From assembly GCA_937958185.1 (NCBI GenBank), contig CALFFN010000021.1:62001-126000 (forward strand): a stretch of DNA of 64,000 nucleotides, read 5' to 3'. Under the pieces are notes generated by a model. That model worked only from the letters and a program-made list of their open reading frames with translations. It was not told the DNA's origin and did not search any database. Each line of letters opens with the position of its first letter. The first letter of the stretch is position 1. Of this stretch, positions 8,229 through 15,799 are shown piece by piece. The position numbers and the translations under genes are program-made. This DNA comes from an uncultured Neglectibacter sp. (lineage in GTDB: Bacteria; Bacillota; Clostridia; Oscillospirales; Acutalibacteraceae).

Positions 8229-9167
8229 ATGCGCCATTTGATAGACCCCCTGGATTTCAGCAGGGAAGAAACGGACAGGCTGTTGGGTCTGGCGGAGGAG
8301 ATCATCGCCCGCCCCGCGGACTATGCCCATCTCTGCGACGGCAGGATACTTGCCACCCTGTTTTACGAGCCCAGCACCCGCACCAGACTGAGCTTTGAAT
8401 CCGCCATGATGCGTTTAGGCGGCAAGGTCTTGGGCTTTGCCTCGGCGGACAACAGCTCGGCGGCAAAGGGGGAAAGCGTTGCCGACACGATCCGCATGAT
8501 CTCCGGCTATGCCGATATCGCCGCCATGCGCCACTTTAAGGAGGGCGCGCCCTTTGTCGCGTCCCGCTATTCTCAGATTCCCGTCATAAACGCCGGGGAC
8601 GGCGGTCACCAGCACCCTACCCAGACGCTCACCGATATGCTCACCATTCGCCGGAGCAGGGGAGAGATCAGCGGCGTGACCATCGGGCTTTGCGGCGATC
8701 TGAAATTCGGGCGCACCGTCCACTCTCTGGTAAAGTCCCTGGTGCGCTATGAAAATGTCCGTTTTGTGCTGATCTCCCCGGAGGAGCTGCGAGTGCCGGG
8801 CTATATTTTGAAGGAGGTCATTGAACCCTCCGGGCACCCCTATGAGGAGGTGCGGGACATGGAGGACGTGATGGGCTCCTTGGACATTCTTTACATGACC
8901 CGGGTGCAGCGGGAGCGGTTTTTCAACGAGGAGGATTACGTCCGCCTGAAGGATTCCTATATCCTCACCCCGGAAAAGCTGGCGCTGGGCAAAAAGGACA
9001 TGGCGGTGCTGCACCCCCTGCCCAGAGTGAACGAGATCGCCCAAGAGGTGGACAGCGACCCCCGGGCAATGTACTTCACCCAGGCAAGGAACGGCGTGTT
9101 TGTCCGCATGGCGCTGATCCTCTCCCTGTTGGGGCTGGCTGAAAATATTCTGGAAAAGGGGGAATGA
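8229..9167 (+). CDS. pyrB: Aspartate carbamoyltransferase catalytic chain
   Basis: A 312-residue enzyme of pyrimidine synthesis joining carbamoyl phosphate and aspartate. The carbamoyl-phosphate motif STRTR is at residues 49-53, followed by the HQHPTQ-type segment GGHQHPTQT and the aspartate-binding HPLPR segment near the C-terminus. The start at ATG 8229 follows AAGGAG. It is 3 nt from pyrI, so both subunits are translated from one mRNA and should form the allosteric class B holoenzyme. Frame extension upstream to 7935 overlaps yebC and is not coding. Confidence 0.96.
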   Translation: MRHLIDPLDFSREETDRLLGLAEEIIARPADYAHLCDGRILATLFYEPSTRTRLSFESAMMRLGGKVLGFASADNSSAAKGESVADTIRMISGYADIAAMRHFKEGAPFVASRYSQIPVINAGDGGHQHPTQTLTDMLTIRRSRGEISGVTIGLCGDLKFGRTVHSLVKSLVRYENVRFVLISPEELRVPGYILKEVIEPSGHPYEEVRDMEDVMGSLDILYMTRVQRERFFNEEDYVRLKDSYILTPEKLALGKKDMAVLHPLPRVNEIAQEVDSDPRAMYFTQARNGVFVRMALILSLLGLAENILEKGE

Positions 9168-9170
9168 GGT

Positions 9171-9590
9171 GTGCTGAATATTGACAGTATCGAAAACGGT
9201 ATCGTGATCGACCACATCACCGCCGGCAGGGGAATGCGTATTTATGAGCTGCTGGAGCTGCAAAAGCTGGATACCTGCGTGGCGATCATCAAAAACGCGA
9301 AAAGCGAGAAATTCGGCAGAAAGGATATCATCAAGATCGAGGGTATCATGAACATCGATCTGGACGTGCTGGGCTTTATCGACGACAACGCCACCGTCTG
9401 CGTCATTCGTGGCGGCAAGCTGGTGGAGAAAAAGAAGCCCTCTCTGCCCAAAGAGCTTGTGAATATCATTTCCTGCAAAAACCCGCGCTGCATCACCAGC
9501 GTGGAGCAGGTGGACCAGGTGTTCCTGCTTTGCGATGAAGCGGCGCACCGCTACCGCTGCAAATACTGCGAGCAGGAGTATAAAAAGTAA
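9171..9590 (+). CDS. pyrI: Aspartate carbamoyltransferase regulatory chain
   Basis: A 139-residue subunit that binds nucleotide effectors and bridges catalytic trimers. The four zinc ligands are visible as Cys102, Cys107, Cys130 and Cys133, with spacing almost equal to E. coli PyrI. The N-terminal allosteric domain is present. Start is GTG at 9171, with the GAGGTG site in the end of pyrB. A dedicated regulatory chain is common in Clostridia but absent from Bacillus, which supports the clostridial assignment. Confidence 0.95.
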   Translation: MLNIDSIENGIVIDHITAGRGMRIYELLELQKLDTCVAIIKNAKSEKFGRKDIIKIEGIMNIDLDVLGFIDDNATVCVIRGGKLVEKKKPSLPKELVNIISCKNPRCITSVEQVDQVFLLCDEAAHRYRCKYCEQEYKK

Positions 9591-9611
9591 GCTTTGTAAA
9601 GGAGGTCTTTT

Positions 9612-10493
9612 ATGAACGTTCTGGTACTTGGCGGCACCCGCATGATGGGCAGGCACCTGCTGACGGAGCTGCTCGCCCGTGGGCACAGCGTCTCTCTGGC
9701 GAACCGGGGAAGGACGCCGGACGATTTTGGCTCGTCCGTGCACCGTATCACGCTGGACAGGACCGACGAAAAAAGCCTGAAAGAAGCCCTTTCCCACCGC
9801 CGCTTCGACGTGGTGTTCGACAGCCTTGCCTACTGCTCCAACGATATCCGGCGGCTAATTCCCCAGCTTTCCTGCGGGAAGTACGTGTACATTTCCAGCA
9901 CGGCGGTCTATCGGAAGCATTGGGACACCAAAGAGCCGGATTTTGACCCCCTGACCGAGCCTGCCAGCTGGGGCGACCGCCCTGATTTTCCCTATGACGA
10001 GGGTAAGCGCCAGGCGGAGCGGGCGCTGTTCCAGAGCTTCCCTTACCTGCCTGCCACGGCGGCGCGGTTCCCCTTTGTCATCGGGGAGGACGACTACACC
10101 CGCCGCCTGACCTTCTATATCGAGCACACCCTCAGGGGCGCCCCCATGCAGATAGATAACCTGGACGCGCAGATGGCGTTCGTCCGTTCTGATGAAGCCG
10201 GAAAATTTCTGGCATTTCTCGGCGAACAGCCTGCCCAGAACACCATAAACGGCGCCAGCCCCGGCACAATATCCCTCCGGGAGATTCTTGCCTACGTGAC
10301 CGACAAAACCGGGAAACGCCCCATTTTCTCCGATTCCGGCGACCCCGCGCCCTACAACGGCGAGGGGGATTACAGCATCAATACCGACCGGGCGGAGCAG
10401 CTGGGGTTCCGTTTCTCTCCGCTGAAAGACTGGATCTTTGCCCTGCTGGACAGCGAGATTGCGACCTTGCAGACCGCGCAAACTCAAAAATAG
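9612..10493 (+). CDS. NAD-dependent epimerase/dehydratase family protein
   Basis: A 293-residue extended short-chain dehydrogenase. The Rossmann motif is GGTRMMG close to the N-terminus, and the catalytic Tyr-x-x-x-Lys pair is seen in YDEGK with the active-site Ser/Thr in YISSTAVY. Related proteins act on nucleotide sugars or mRNA-like substrates, but the substrate here is not clear. It begins 21 nt after pyrI with an AAAGGAGG site, so it may belong to the pyrBI transcript. Confidence 0.85.
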   Translation: MNVLVLGGTRMMGRHLLTELLARGHSVSLANRGRTPDDFGSSVHRITLDRTDEKSLKEALSHRRFDVVFDSLAYCSNDIRRLIPQLSCGKYVYISSTAVYRKHWDTKEPDFDPLTEPASWGDRPDFPYDEGKRQAERALFQSFPYLPATAARFPFVIGEDDYTRRLTFYIEHTLRGAPMQIDNLDAQMAFVRSDEAGKFLAFLGEQPAQNTINGASPGTISLREILAYVTDKTGKRPIFSDSGDPAPYNGEGDYSINTDRAEQLGFRFSPLKDWIFALLDSEIATLQTAQTQK

Positions 10494-10509
10494 GGAAGAA
10501 GGTAATTTT

Positions 10510-10734
10510 ATGGCAGCAAAAAAGGGCGGCGCAGGGCGCGCCGCTTCTCCGAAAAATAAGACAAAGAAAAAGAGCGGCACAGGGGGAAAGCTTATCCTTG
10601 CGGCAGTGACCTTCCTCAATCTCCTTCTGTCCCTGCTCTTAACGCTTCTCCGCCGTCAGGAAGTCCTCCACGCCATCAATACCGACGAGGGCGTAAAGCT
10701 CCTTTTGACGGAGCGGAAAAGGACAAAAGAATAA
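10510..10734 (+). CDS. Small lysine-rich single-pass membrane protein, unknown function
   Basis: A 74-residue product. The first 25 residues are very basic (Lys/Gly/Ala), followed by one hydrophobic segment (ILAAVTFLNLLLSLLLTLL, about residues 29-47) and a charged C-terminal tail. The ATG at 10510 follows GGGAAGAAGG, 16 nt after the epimerase stop. The basic N-terminus is expected to stay in the cytoplasm. No family was recognised. Confidence 0.6.
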   Translation: MAAKKGGAGRAASPKNKTKKKSGTGGKLILAAVTFLNLLLSLLLTLLRRQEVLHAINTDEGVKLLLTERKRTKE

Positions 10735-10752
10735 ACAGAACCCGCCGGGAAT

Positions 10753-10789
10753 GAACAGCCCCCAACGCGTCCAGCGTTGGGGGCTGTTC
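10753..10789. terminator. Hairpin between convergent genes
   Basis: A 16-bp perfect stem GAACAGCCCCCAACGC / GCGTTGGGGGCTGTTC with loop GTCCA. There is no T run on either side, so terminator function is inferred from position only. Confidence 0.55.
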
Positions 10790-10814
10790 AACAAAAGCCG
10801 GCCTGCGGCGGATT

Positions 10815-11783
10815 TTATTTTGGGAACTGTCGGAATTCCGGCAGGAACCAGATCTGTCCGGCGGTAAATTCTTTCCCGTTCAAGCCGTCCAAAATGCCCG
10901 CGTCGGTGGTAAAGGTAAAGCACAGCTTGTAGGAATACAGCGCCTGATAGGGGAAGCCGGAGCGCTTGTTCAGCGTGTTTTTGCCGTATTTGCCGTCCCC
11001 GGCAAGCGGGTGACCGATAGAAGCAAAATGCGCCCGGATCTGATGGGTGCGCCCGGTGAGAAGCTCCACCTCCAGCAGCGAGAAATCCCGCCGTTCCTCC
11101 AGCACGCGGTAACGGGTGCGAATGCTTTTTGCGCCCTCCGAGGGTCTGTGGGAAATATAGACCCGGTTCTGGGCTTCATTTTTTTCCAGATACCCGGTGA
11201 GGGTGCCCTCCTTTTCCGCAAGCTGCCCGCATATCACGCAGAGGTACAGTTTCTGAAGCTCCCGGTCCTTCACCTTCTGGTTCATAATGCGCAGCGCTTC
11301 AGCGTTTTTTGCCGCCATTACAATGCCGCCGGTGTTTCGGTCAATGCGGTTTATCAGCGCGGGGGCAAAGGCGTTTTCTTCCTCCGGGCGGTACTCGCCC
11401 TTGTCATACAGGTAGTGCTGCACCCGGGCAATAAGGGAATCAAAATGATAGTTTTCGTCCGGGTGGACGATCAGCCCCGGCTTCTTGTCCAGCAGCAGTA
11501 TATTTTCGTCCTCATACAGTACGGACAGGGCGGAGGGGGCTTTCAGGAAATCGTATGCCCGCTCCTCCTTCTGGAAAAATTCCTCCTGCCAGTACAGGGA
11601 CAGCACGTCGCCCTCCCGCAGACGGTCGGAGATCTGGCAGCGCTTGCCGTTTAATTTCACGTCCTTCGTGCGAATGCACTTGTATAAAACAGACTGGGGC
11701 AGGTTGGGGTAGGCTTTCGTCAGAAACTTATCCAGCCGCTGTCCCTCGTCATTTTTGGCAATGGTGACCTTTCTCAAAGGCAT
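10815..11783 (-). CDS. RluA-family 23S rRNA pseudouridine synthase
   Basis: A 322-residue enzyme with an N-terminal S4 RNA-binding domain (RLDKFL, residues about 15-60) and the RluA catalytic domain. The catalytic Asp148 sits in NRIDRNTGG, which replaces the usual HRLDxxTSG. Such proteins isomerise uridines of 23S rRNA or tRNA; RluC/RluD-type is most likely because of the S4 domain, but the target base is not predictable. It starts 14 nt after the ThrE-like gene with a GAGGAGG site and is the third gene of that operon. Confidence 0.9.
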   Translation of the reverse strand: MPLRKVTIAKNDEGQRLDKFLTKAYPNLPQSVLYKCIRTKDVKLNGKRCQISDRLREGDVLSLYWQEEFFQKEERAYDFLKAPSALSVLYEDENILLLDKKPGLIVHPDENYHFDSLIARVQHYLYDKGEYRPEEENAFAPALINRIDRNTGGIVMAAKNAEALRIMNQKVKDRELQKLYLCVICGQLAEKEGTLTGYLEKNEAQNRVYISHRPSEGAKSIRTRYRVLEERRDFSLLEVELLTGRTHQIRAHFASIGHPLAGDGKYGKNTLNKRSGFPYQALYSYKLCFTFTTDAGILDGLNGKEFTAGQIWFLPEFRQFPK

Positions 11784-11797
11784 TTCCTTGCCTCCTC

Positions 11798-12277
11798 TCA
11801 GGGCTTTTGCTGTGTGACCTTCGGCGCCTTGCGGAACGTGAACAGGAACCGGGGCAGCGACAGCACAATGCCGATCCCCAGCGCGATGGCGATGGCGATT
11901 TTAATGGTTTCCAGCCCCTTGCTCAGCGCCAGGGAATTGTCGCTCATAAAGAAATGGTAGCCTGTGTAATAGATCCCCGCGCCGGGCACCAGCGGAAAAA
12001 TGCCGCAGATCAGGTATACCGTGACAGGGGCTTTGTGGGCAAAGGAGAAAATTCTCGACAGCCACGCCAGCGCTACCGTGGCGAAGAAAGACGCCGCCAC
12101 CGTGCCGCAGCCGAAGTGCATGGAAATGAGATATACCAGCCAGCCAACGCCGCCGGTAATGCCTGTCAGCAGGTATTCCTTGGAGGGCGTGTGAAAAATA
12201 ATGGCAAAAGCAATGGTAGCCACAAAGGCGACCAGGGTTTGGAACAGCCAGTTTGCCAAAAGCGGAAAATCTATCAT
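11798..12277 (-). CDS. Threonine/serine exporter, small subunit (ThrE C-terminal half)
   Basis: A 159-residue membrane protein with four to five hydrophobic segments, corresponding to the C-terminal domain of ThrE (DUF3815). In Corynebacterium ThrE is a single chain; many Firmicutes carry it as two genes, as here. It overlaps the upstream half by 4 nt (ATGA), which points to coupled translation and a 1:1 complex. It would export threonine and serine from the cell; hom, thrB and lysC are encoded 11 kb away. Confidence 0.85.
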   Translation of the reverse strand: MIDFPLLANWLFQTLVAFVATIAFAIIFHTPSKEYLLTGITGGVGWLVYLISMHFGCGTVAASFFATVALAWLSRIFSFAHKAPVTVYLICGIFPLVPGAGIYYTGYHFFMSDNSLALSKGLETIKIAIAIALGIGIVLSLPRFLFTFRKAPKVTQQKP

Positions 12278-13059
12278 AGCAGCATACCTCCCAAAAGCGG
12301 CGACAACAGCCGCGTCACAACGCCCACGCCCACGGCAATGCAGCCGCCAACAAGCACGGCGTCTATCATGCGAATGGTGCCGCTGAGGTAATCCCCGTTG
12401 AAGAAATCACGGATAGAGGTGGTCAGCGCCACGCCGGGCACCAGGCGGATAATGGAGCCGATGATGATTTTGTCCAGATTCTGTCCCAGCCCGCAAAGCA
12501 GCAGCAGAGCCCCGCACAGCGTGACAAGGGCGCTGGCGGAAAGGTTCGTCAAAAATTTGGAGAATTTCCGTTTCCCGGTCCAGTGTAAAAACGGCTCCAG
12601 CACCAGCCCGCAGCAGAAGGCGGTCAGGGCGTCCCAGCCGCTGCCGCCGAACAGGAAGCTGAACGCCGCGCTGCCCACGGCGCAGGCAAAAATGGAAAGG
12701 GGGAGGGAGGAATAGGGCAGCGCCCGCACCTTTTCTAAAATCTCCATTGCCTCGCCGACCGTATGCTTGCCCTCGGCAATTTCCCGGGAAAGCTGGTTCA
12801 CGGCGCAAATACGCCCGAAATGGATACTGCTGGACGGTACGTGCTTCAGCTCCATTCGCTTTTCCACGCCGTTTTCCACCCCGCCGGCAAACACGGCGTT
12901 GGTCAGCACGTATACGTTAAATTCCTCGGCATGGTAAGCCTTCGCCACGCGCTCCATCGTTTCCTGCACCCGGGAAATTTCTGCGCCGTTTTCCAGCAGG
13001 GTTTCGCCCATCTGGAAAGAAAGCTCCAAAATGCTGTCGGTATTGCCTGTGTCGCTCAT
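12274..13059 (-). CDS. Threonine/serine exporter, large subunit (ThrE N-terminal half, DUF1212)
   Basis: A 261-residue protein. The first ~110 residues form a soluble domain with the family segments LENGAEISRVQETM and CAVNQLSREI, and the rest has four to five membrane helices. This is the ThrE N-terminal (DUF1212) module. The start at 13059 lies downstream of a promoter TTGACA/TATCCT on the same strand. Export of threonine/serine is inferred from family membership. Confidence 0.88.
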   Translation of the reverse strand: MSDTGNTDSILELSFQMGETLLENGAEISRVQETMERVAKAYHAEEFNVYVLTNAVFAGGVENGVEKRMELKHVPSSSIHFGRICAVNQLSREIAEGKHTVGEAMEILEKVRALPYSSLPLSIFACAVGSAAFSFLFGGSGWDALTAFCCGLVLEPFLHWTGKRKFSKFLTNLSASALVTLCGALLLLCGLGQNLDKIIIGSIIRLVPGVALTTSIRDFFNGDYLSGTIRMIDAVLVGGCIAVGVGVVTRLLSPLLGGMLL

Positions 13060-13091
13060 AGCCTAACCTCTTCTCTTTCGTATCCTTTGAT

Positions 13092-13120
13092 AGGATAATC
13101 GAAGCCCAGCGCCTTGTCAA
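13092..13120 (-). promoter_or_regulatory. Promoter of the thrE-like operon
   Basis: On the minus strand TTGACA (13120-13115), a 17-bp spacer and TATCCT (13097-13092), about 35 bp before the first gene. Confidence 0.7.
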
Positions 13121-13173
13121 TATCCAGCCAATAAAATCCGCAAAATCTTGTGGAAAAATATGGATAATTTATG

Positions 13174-13202
13174 TTGCATAACTTTTCCAGATGTGATATA
13201 AT
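13174..13202 (+). promoter_or_regulatory. Distal promoter upstream of the small Cys-rich secreted protein
   Basis: TTGCAT (13174-13179), 17 bp, TATAAT (13197-13202), with an extended -10 TG at 13194-13195. It is about 315 bp from the first start codon, so it would give a long AT-rich leader. The stretch 13060-13518 holds this promoter, a second one at 13330 and no gene that I could support. Confidence 0.65.
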
Positions 13203-13329
13203 AAAAAATAAGTTGTTTAGGAATCATAACTGTAACTTGGAAAAAATTTTTTTGCACCTTGATAAGTGAATCAGAAAAGGAAATAAAATTGATCTCGCTG
13301 TTTTTCTGCAAAAAATATGCAGTGTGGTA

Positions 13330-13358
13330 TTGACAAGAAAAGAGCATTGTATTAAAAT
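13330..13358 (+). promoter_or_regulatory. Proximal promoter of the small Cys-rich secreted protein
   Basis: TTGACA (13330-13335), 17 bp, TAAAAT (13353-13358), about 160 bp before the ATG. A perfect TTGACA-17-TATAAT lies at the matching place upstream of the duplicate copy (15363). Confidence 0.75.
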
Positions 13359-13518
13359 GGAAATCACAGAGAGATAACGTCATTTTTATGCACTGCATAT
13401 CAGCGTGTAACTCCTGCTTCTTGAAATGCGCAGGGAAGCAATGTTTATGATGGTATCTCCCTGCGTGTGAAATGAATTCATTCACCCAAAAAATTTAATG
13501 AGGAAAGGAGATGAAAAC

Positions 13519-13734
13519 ATGAAAAAAGCACTGTCTCTGCTTCTGGTGCTGGCGCTGGCTCTGGCGATCTTCGCCCTGCCCGCCGCCGCAGAAACCCACG
13601 ACCATGACGGGTGCTGCGAGAGCACGAGCATCCAGCCGCGCATAGTGTCACCGCAATGTCCATATTGCAGTGCCCCAAGCGTCAAGGAAGGAAAGGGCTA
13701 TAGATGTTCTAACGGTCATTTCTTCTATGCTTGA
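13519..13734 (+). CDS. Small secreted Cys-rich protein (zinc-ribbon-like)
   Basis: A 71-residue precursor. Residues 1-24 form a classic signal peptide (KK, then a Leu/Ala core, ending ALPAAA before Glu25). The mature part begins with His-Asp-His-Asp and has Cys32, Cys33, Cys47, Cys50, Cys63 and His67; CPYC followed by RCSNGH looks like a zinc ribbon or a disulfide-bonded core. The ATG at 13519 follows AGGAAAGGAG. It lies just upstream of a solute-binding lipoprotein, from which it is separated by a strong hairpin. A second, inactivated copy lies at 15451. Function unknown. Confidence 0.75.
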   Translation: MKKALSLLLVLALALAIFALPAAAETHDHDGCCESTSIQPRIVSPQCPYCSAPSVKEGKGYRCSNGHFFYA

Positions 13735-13758
13735 CCCCAGCAAAAAATCATAGACAGG

Positions 13759-13802
13759 AGCAGGATTTTTCTGGTCATGAAAAATCCTGCTTCCTCCTTT
13801 TT
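13759..13802 (+). terminator. Terminator/attenuator between the small secreted protein and the lipoprotein gene
   Basis: AGCAGGATTTTTC (13759-13771) pairs perfectly with GAAAAATCCTGCT (13779-13791), followed by a T-rich TCCTCCTTTTT. As no promoter is seen before the lipoprotein start at 13820, partial read-through would set its level relative to the small protein. Confidence 0.75.
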
Positions 13803-13819
13803 GGAATGGATTGATACTT

Positions 13820-15334
13820 ATGTTGAAAAGAATGTGCGCTCTTTTTCTTGTATTCGGAATACTTTTTGTGTTTTCCTCTTGTGGCAAAAAAGAATATGCG
13901 GAGCAAAAGCTTCACATTTTAGTAGACCTGCCCGTAAAACTGAATGTACTGGGATTATTCGCAACGTATGACGACGTCAAGGGTGAGGACAGCGCCCATT
14001 TGAAAAATTATTTGAAAAAGTATATGGGCGTTACGGAAGACGTTGAATATGAATTTCTTCCGGAAGACAAGGCAGAGCGCGAGGTCAGAATACAAGCACT
14101 GCGCACGGAGATCATGGCGGGTGGTGGACCTGATATCTTTCTGGTGGTTTCCGACCCACCCGGCGGGGCAAGGGGAAGCTCTATTTGGAACGTTCAATTT
14201 CCTGCGCCGTATGAGCGGGAAATGCTTTTTGCAAATCCTGAAACCGCGATGGAATCCAAGCTGTTTCTCCCGTTGGATGACTATTTGAAGGACAATGACG
14301 CTGTCGACACTTCATTGATTTTTCCGGCAGTGTTGGAAGCCGGAAAAACTGAGGAAGGGCAAATGATACTTCCCATCACTTTTACCTTTCCCGTTGCTAC
14401 TTGTTTAGAATCGTTTGTTCCGAAGCAGCTGCCGGAAAATTGGGAAAGCGGGATTTCCAATGAAAACCCCGCTGTAAGAAATGCCTACACGGCAGGGGCG
14501 TGGCACAGGTTCAGCGATTCTTTTGAATCCATGGTGAAAGAGGGGAGCCTTGCTTTTTCAAAATCAGAGCTGCTTCAGAGGGTAAAATCGGCGCTGGCTT
14601 CCACAGACATGGAACTGATAGATACATTGTCAAACACGAATGTATTTGTATCTCCTGATACGAATACCGGGGAATTGAACCCGGGAATCAATTTTGCCCA
14701 TGAATTTAACAATGCTCCCATTCCGTTTCCGGCAGACAGCTTTGGCGGCTTTTTGTCGATACGTTCCCTGCATTACCGGGATACGGTTGAATGGGACAGA
14801 AACCATTATGACCACCGCTGGGCGAAAAATAATGGTCGGCAAAGCCTTTTCGCCCTACAGAATGAAAAGGGCGGGGTAACGGCAGATATTACGGCGTATG
14901 CTGCGGTAAACCGCAATTCAAAGCATACAGAAAGCGCTTTTCAGGCGTTAGATATGATGTTGAGCACTCCCACTCTAACTGGCTGGGGTATGAATGAAAG
15001 TGAAAAGGGAGACCCATACAGCTATCAACTGTTTACCCTTTGCTCCTGCTTTGGAGTCCCGGCAAGAGGCGATTTATTGGGGACGGGAGATTTGCCCTTT
15101 TTTCAAGCGAGAATTTCCAAAAATGCGCCCGGTGTATTCGGCGAAAACGTCGAAGTCTTCTCCGAATACACTGCCCTGCGGAACGAGGTGACCCACGCGC
15201 GGTTCTACGGCACGTTAGATCAGGAACTGCAAACGATGTACGAAGCCTGTCTGGAAGCGGAGAGCGACGAAGAAATCGAAAAAATCGTCTCCAAAGCCTA
15301 CGACACCATGCTGATGATTTTAGCGGAAAGCTAA
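13820..15334 (+). CDS. Extracellular solute-binding lipoprotein, copy 1
   Basis: A 504-residue lipoprotein with a signal peptide and lipobox ending SSC; Cys21 is the predicted lipid anchor. The segment ALRTEIMAGGGPDIFL is typical of ABC sugar-type binding proteins and marks the ligand-binding fold. No permease or ATPase genes are adjacent, so it may be an orphan receptor or serve a transporter elsewhere. The last 58 residues are identical to those of copy 2 (15800-17176), although the rest is strongly diverged. Start: the ATG at 13820 was preferred to the TTG at 13811 because the lipobox spacing is then normal; its Shine-Dalgarno is weak. Confidence 0.8.
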   Translation: MLKRMCALFLVFGILFVFSSCGKKEYAEQKLHILVDLPVKLNVLGLFATYDDVKGEDSAHLKNYLKKYMGVTEDVEYEFLPEDKAEREVRIQALRTEIMAGGGPDIFLVVSDPPGGARGSSIWNVQFPAPYEREMLFANPETAMESKLFLPLDDYLKDNDAVDTSLIFPAVLEAGKTEEGQMILPITFTFPVATCLESFVPKQLPENWESGISNENPAVRNAYTAGAWHRFSDSFESMVKEGSLAFSKSELLQRVKSALASTDMELIDTLSNTNVFVSPDTNTGELNPGINFAHEFNNAPIPFPADSFGGFLSIRSLHYRDTVEWDRNHYDHRWAKNNGRQSLFALQNEKGGVTADITAYAAVNRNSKHTESAFQALDMMLSTPTLTGWGMNESEKGDPYSYQLFTLCSCFGVPARGDLLGTGDLPFFQARISKNAPGVFGENVEVFSEYTALRNEVTHARFYGTLDQELQTMYEACLEAESDEEIEKIVSKAYDTMLMILAES

Positions 15335-15362
15335 GCTGGATAGTAGATGTGAAGTTGTTTAC

Positions 15363-15391
15363 TTGACAAATTTCAGATTGCTTCTTATAAT
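15363..15391 (+). promoter_or_regulatory. Perfect consensus sigma-A promoter upstream of the duplicated module
   Basis: TTGACA (15363-15368), 17 bp, TATAAT (15386-15391): both boxes and the spacing match the consensus exactly. It is 60 bp upstream of the dead start codon of the second small Cys-rich gene and probably drives lipoprotein copy 2 through the remnant. Confidence 0.85.
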
Positions 15392-15450
15392 ACTAAATAA
15401 GAAATGTGTTGTGAATTTTCGGTAAATAAAATTTTGTTGTATCTGTTTCA

Positions 15451-15696
15451 ATAAAAAACGCTCCTGTTCCGGCGATCTTCGCCCTGCCCGCCGCCGCTCA
15501 GACCCACGACCATGACGGCTGCGCCGATTGTGCTGCTGAAAGCGTCATTCTCCGCAGACCGCCGGTTGGCAATATTTATTGTCGTAGTTGCGGTACTCTG
15601 TGTACTTTTGAGGGCGTTAAGAAGCTTGCGAATGGAAAAACAAGGTATTATTATACCTGCCCGAAGTGCGGATTATCTAATGATATAGATATCTGA
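15451..15696 (+). pseudogene. Inactivated second copy of the small secreted Cys-rich protein
   Basis: In frame from 15451 the codons read ATA AAA AAC GCT, aligning with ATG AAA AAA GCA of the gene at 13519. The start has become ATA, and eight codons of the signal peptide core are missing before the shared stretch AIFALPAAA then THDHDGC. The rest of the frame is intact to TGA at 15694-15696 and keeps Cys pairs (CRSC, CPKC). No ATG, GTG or TTG with a ribosome site is present, so no secreted product is expected. The 81-codon length is slightly longer than copy 1 and the mature part has diverged. Confidence 0.75.
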
Positions 15697-15724
15697 CATT
15701 TAGCATTTGGTTTTGTGCAAAGCA

Positions 15725-15760
15725 GGGGCACACCTTCACAGAGGGCGTGCTCCTCTTGTT
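15725..15760 (+). terminator. Weak hairpin before lipoprotein copy 2
   Basis: GGGGCACACC (15725-15734) pairs with GGCGTGCTCC (15744-15753) with one wobble and one mismatch, followed by TCTTGTT. It occupies the same position as the stronger hairpin at 13759 in copy 1. Confidence 0.45.
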
Positions 15761-15799
15761 ATATTGCAGGCTTCTATTACATTCTGAGGGGAAATGATT

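Noticed and set aside
8415..9797. A 460-codon minus-strand frame over pyrB-pyrI
   Set aside because: It covers two well-identified plus-strand genes and a gap; no ribosome site or family pattern was seen.
15794..15799. ATG at 15794 as start of lipoprotein copy 2
   Set aside because: It lies only 2 nt after the GAGGGG site; the ATG at 15800 has proper spacing.
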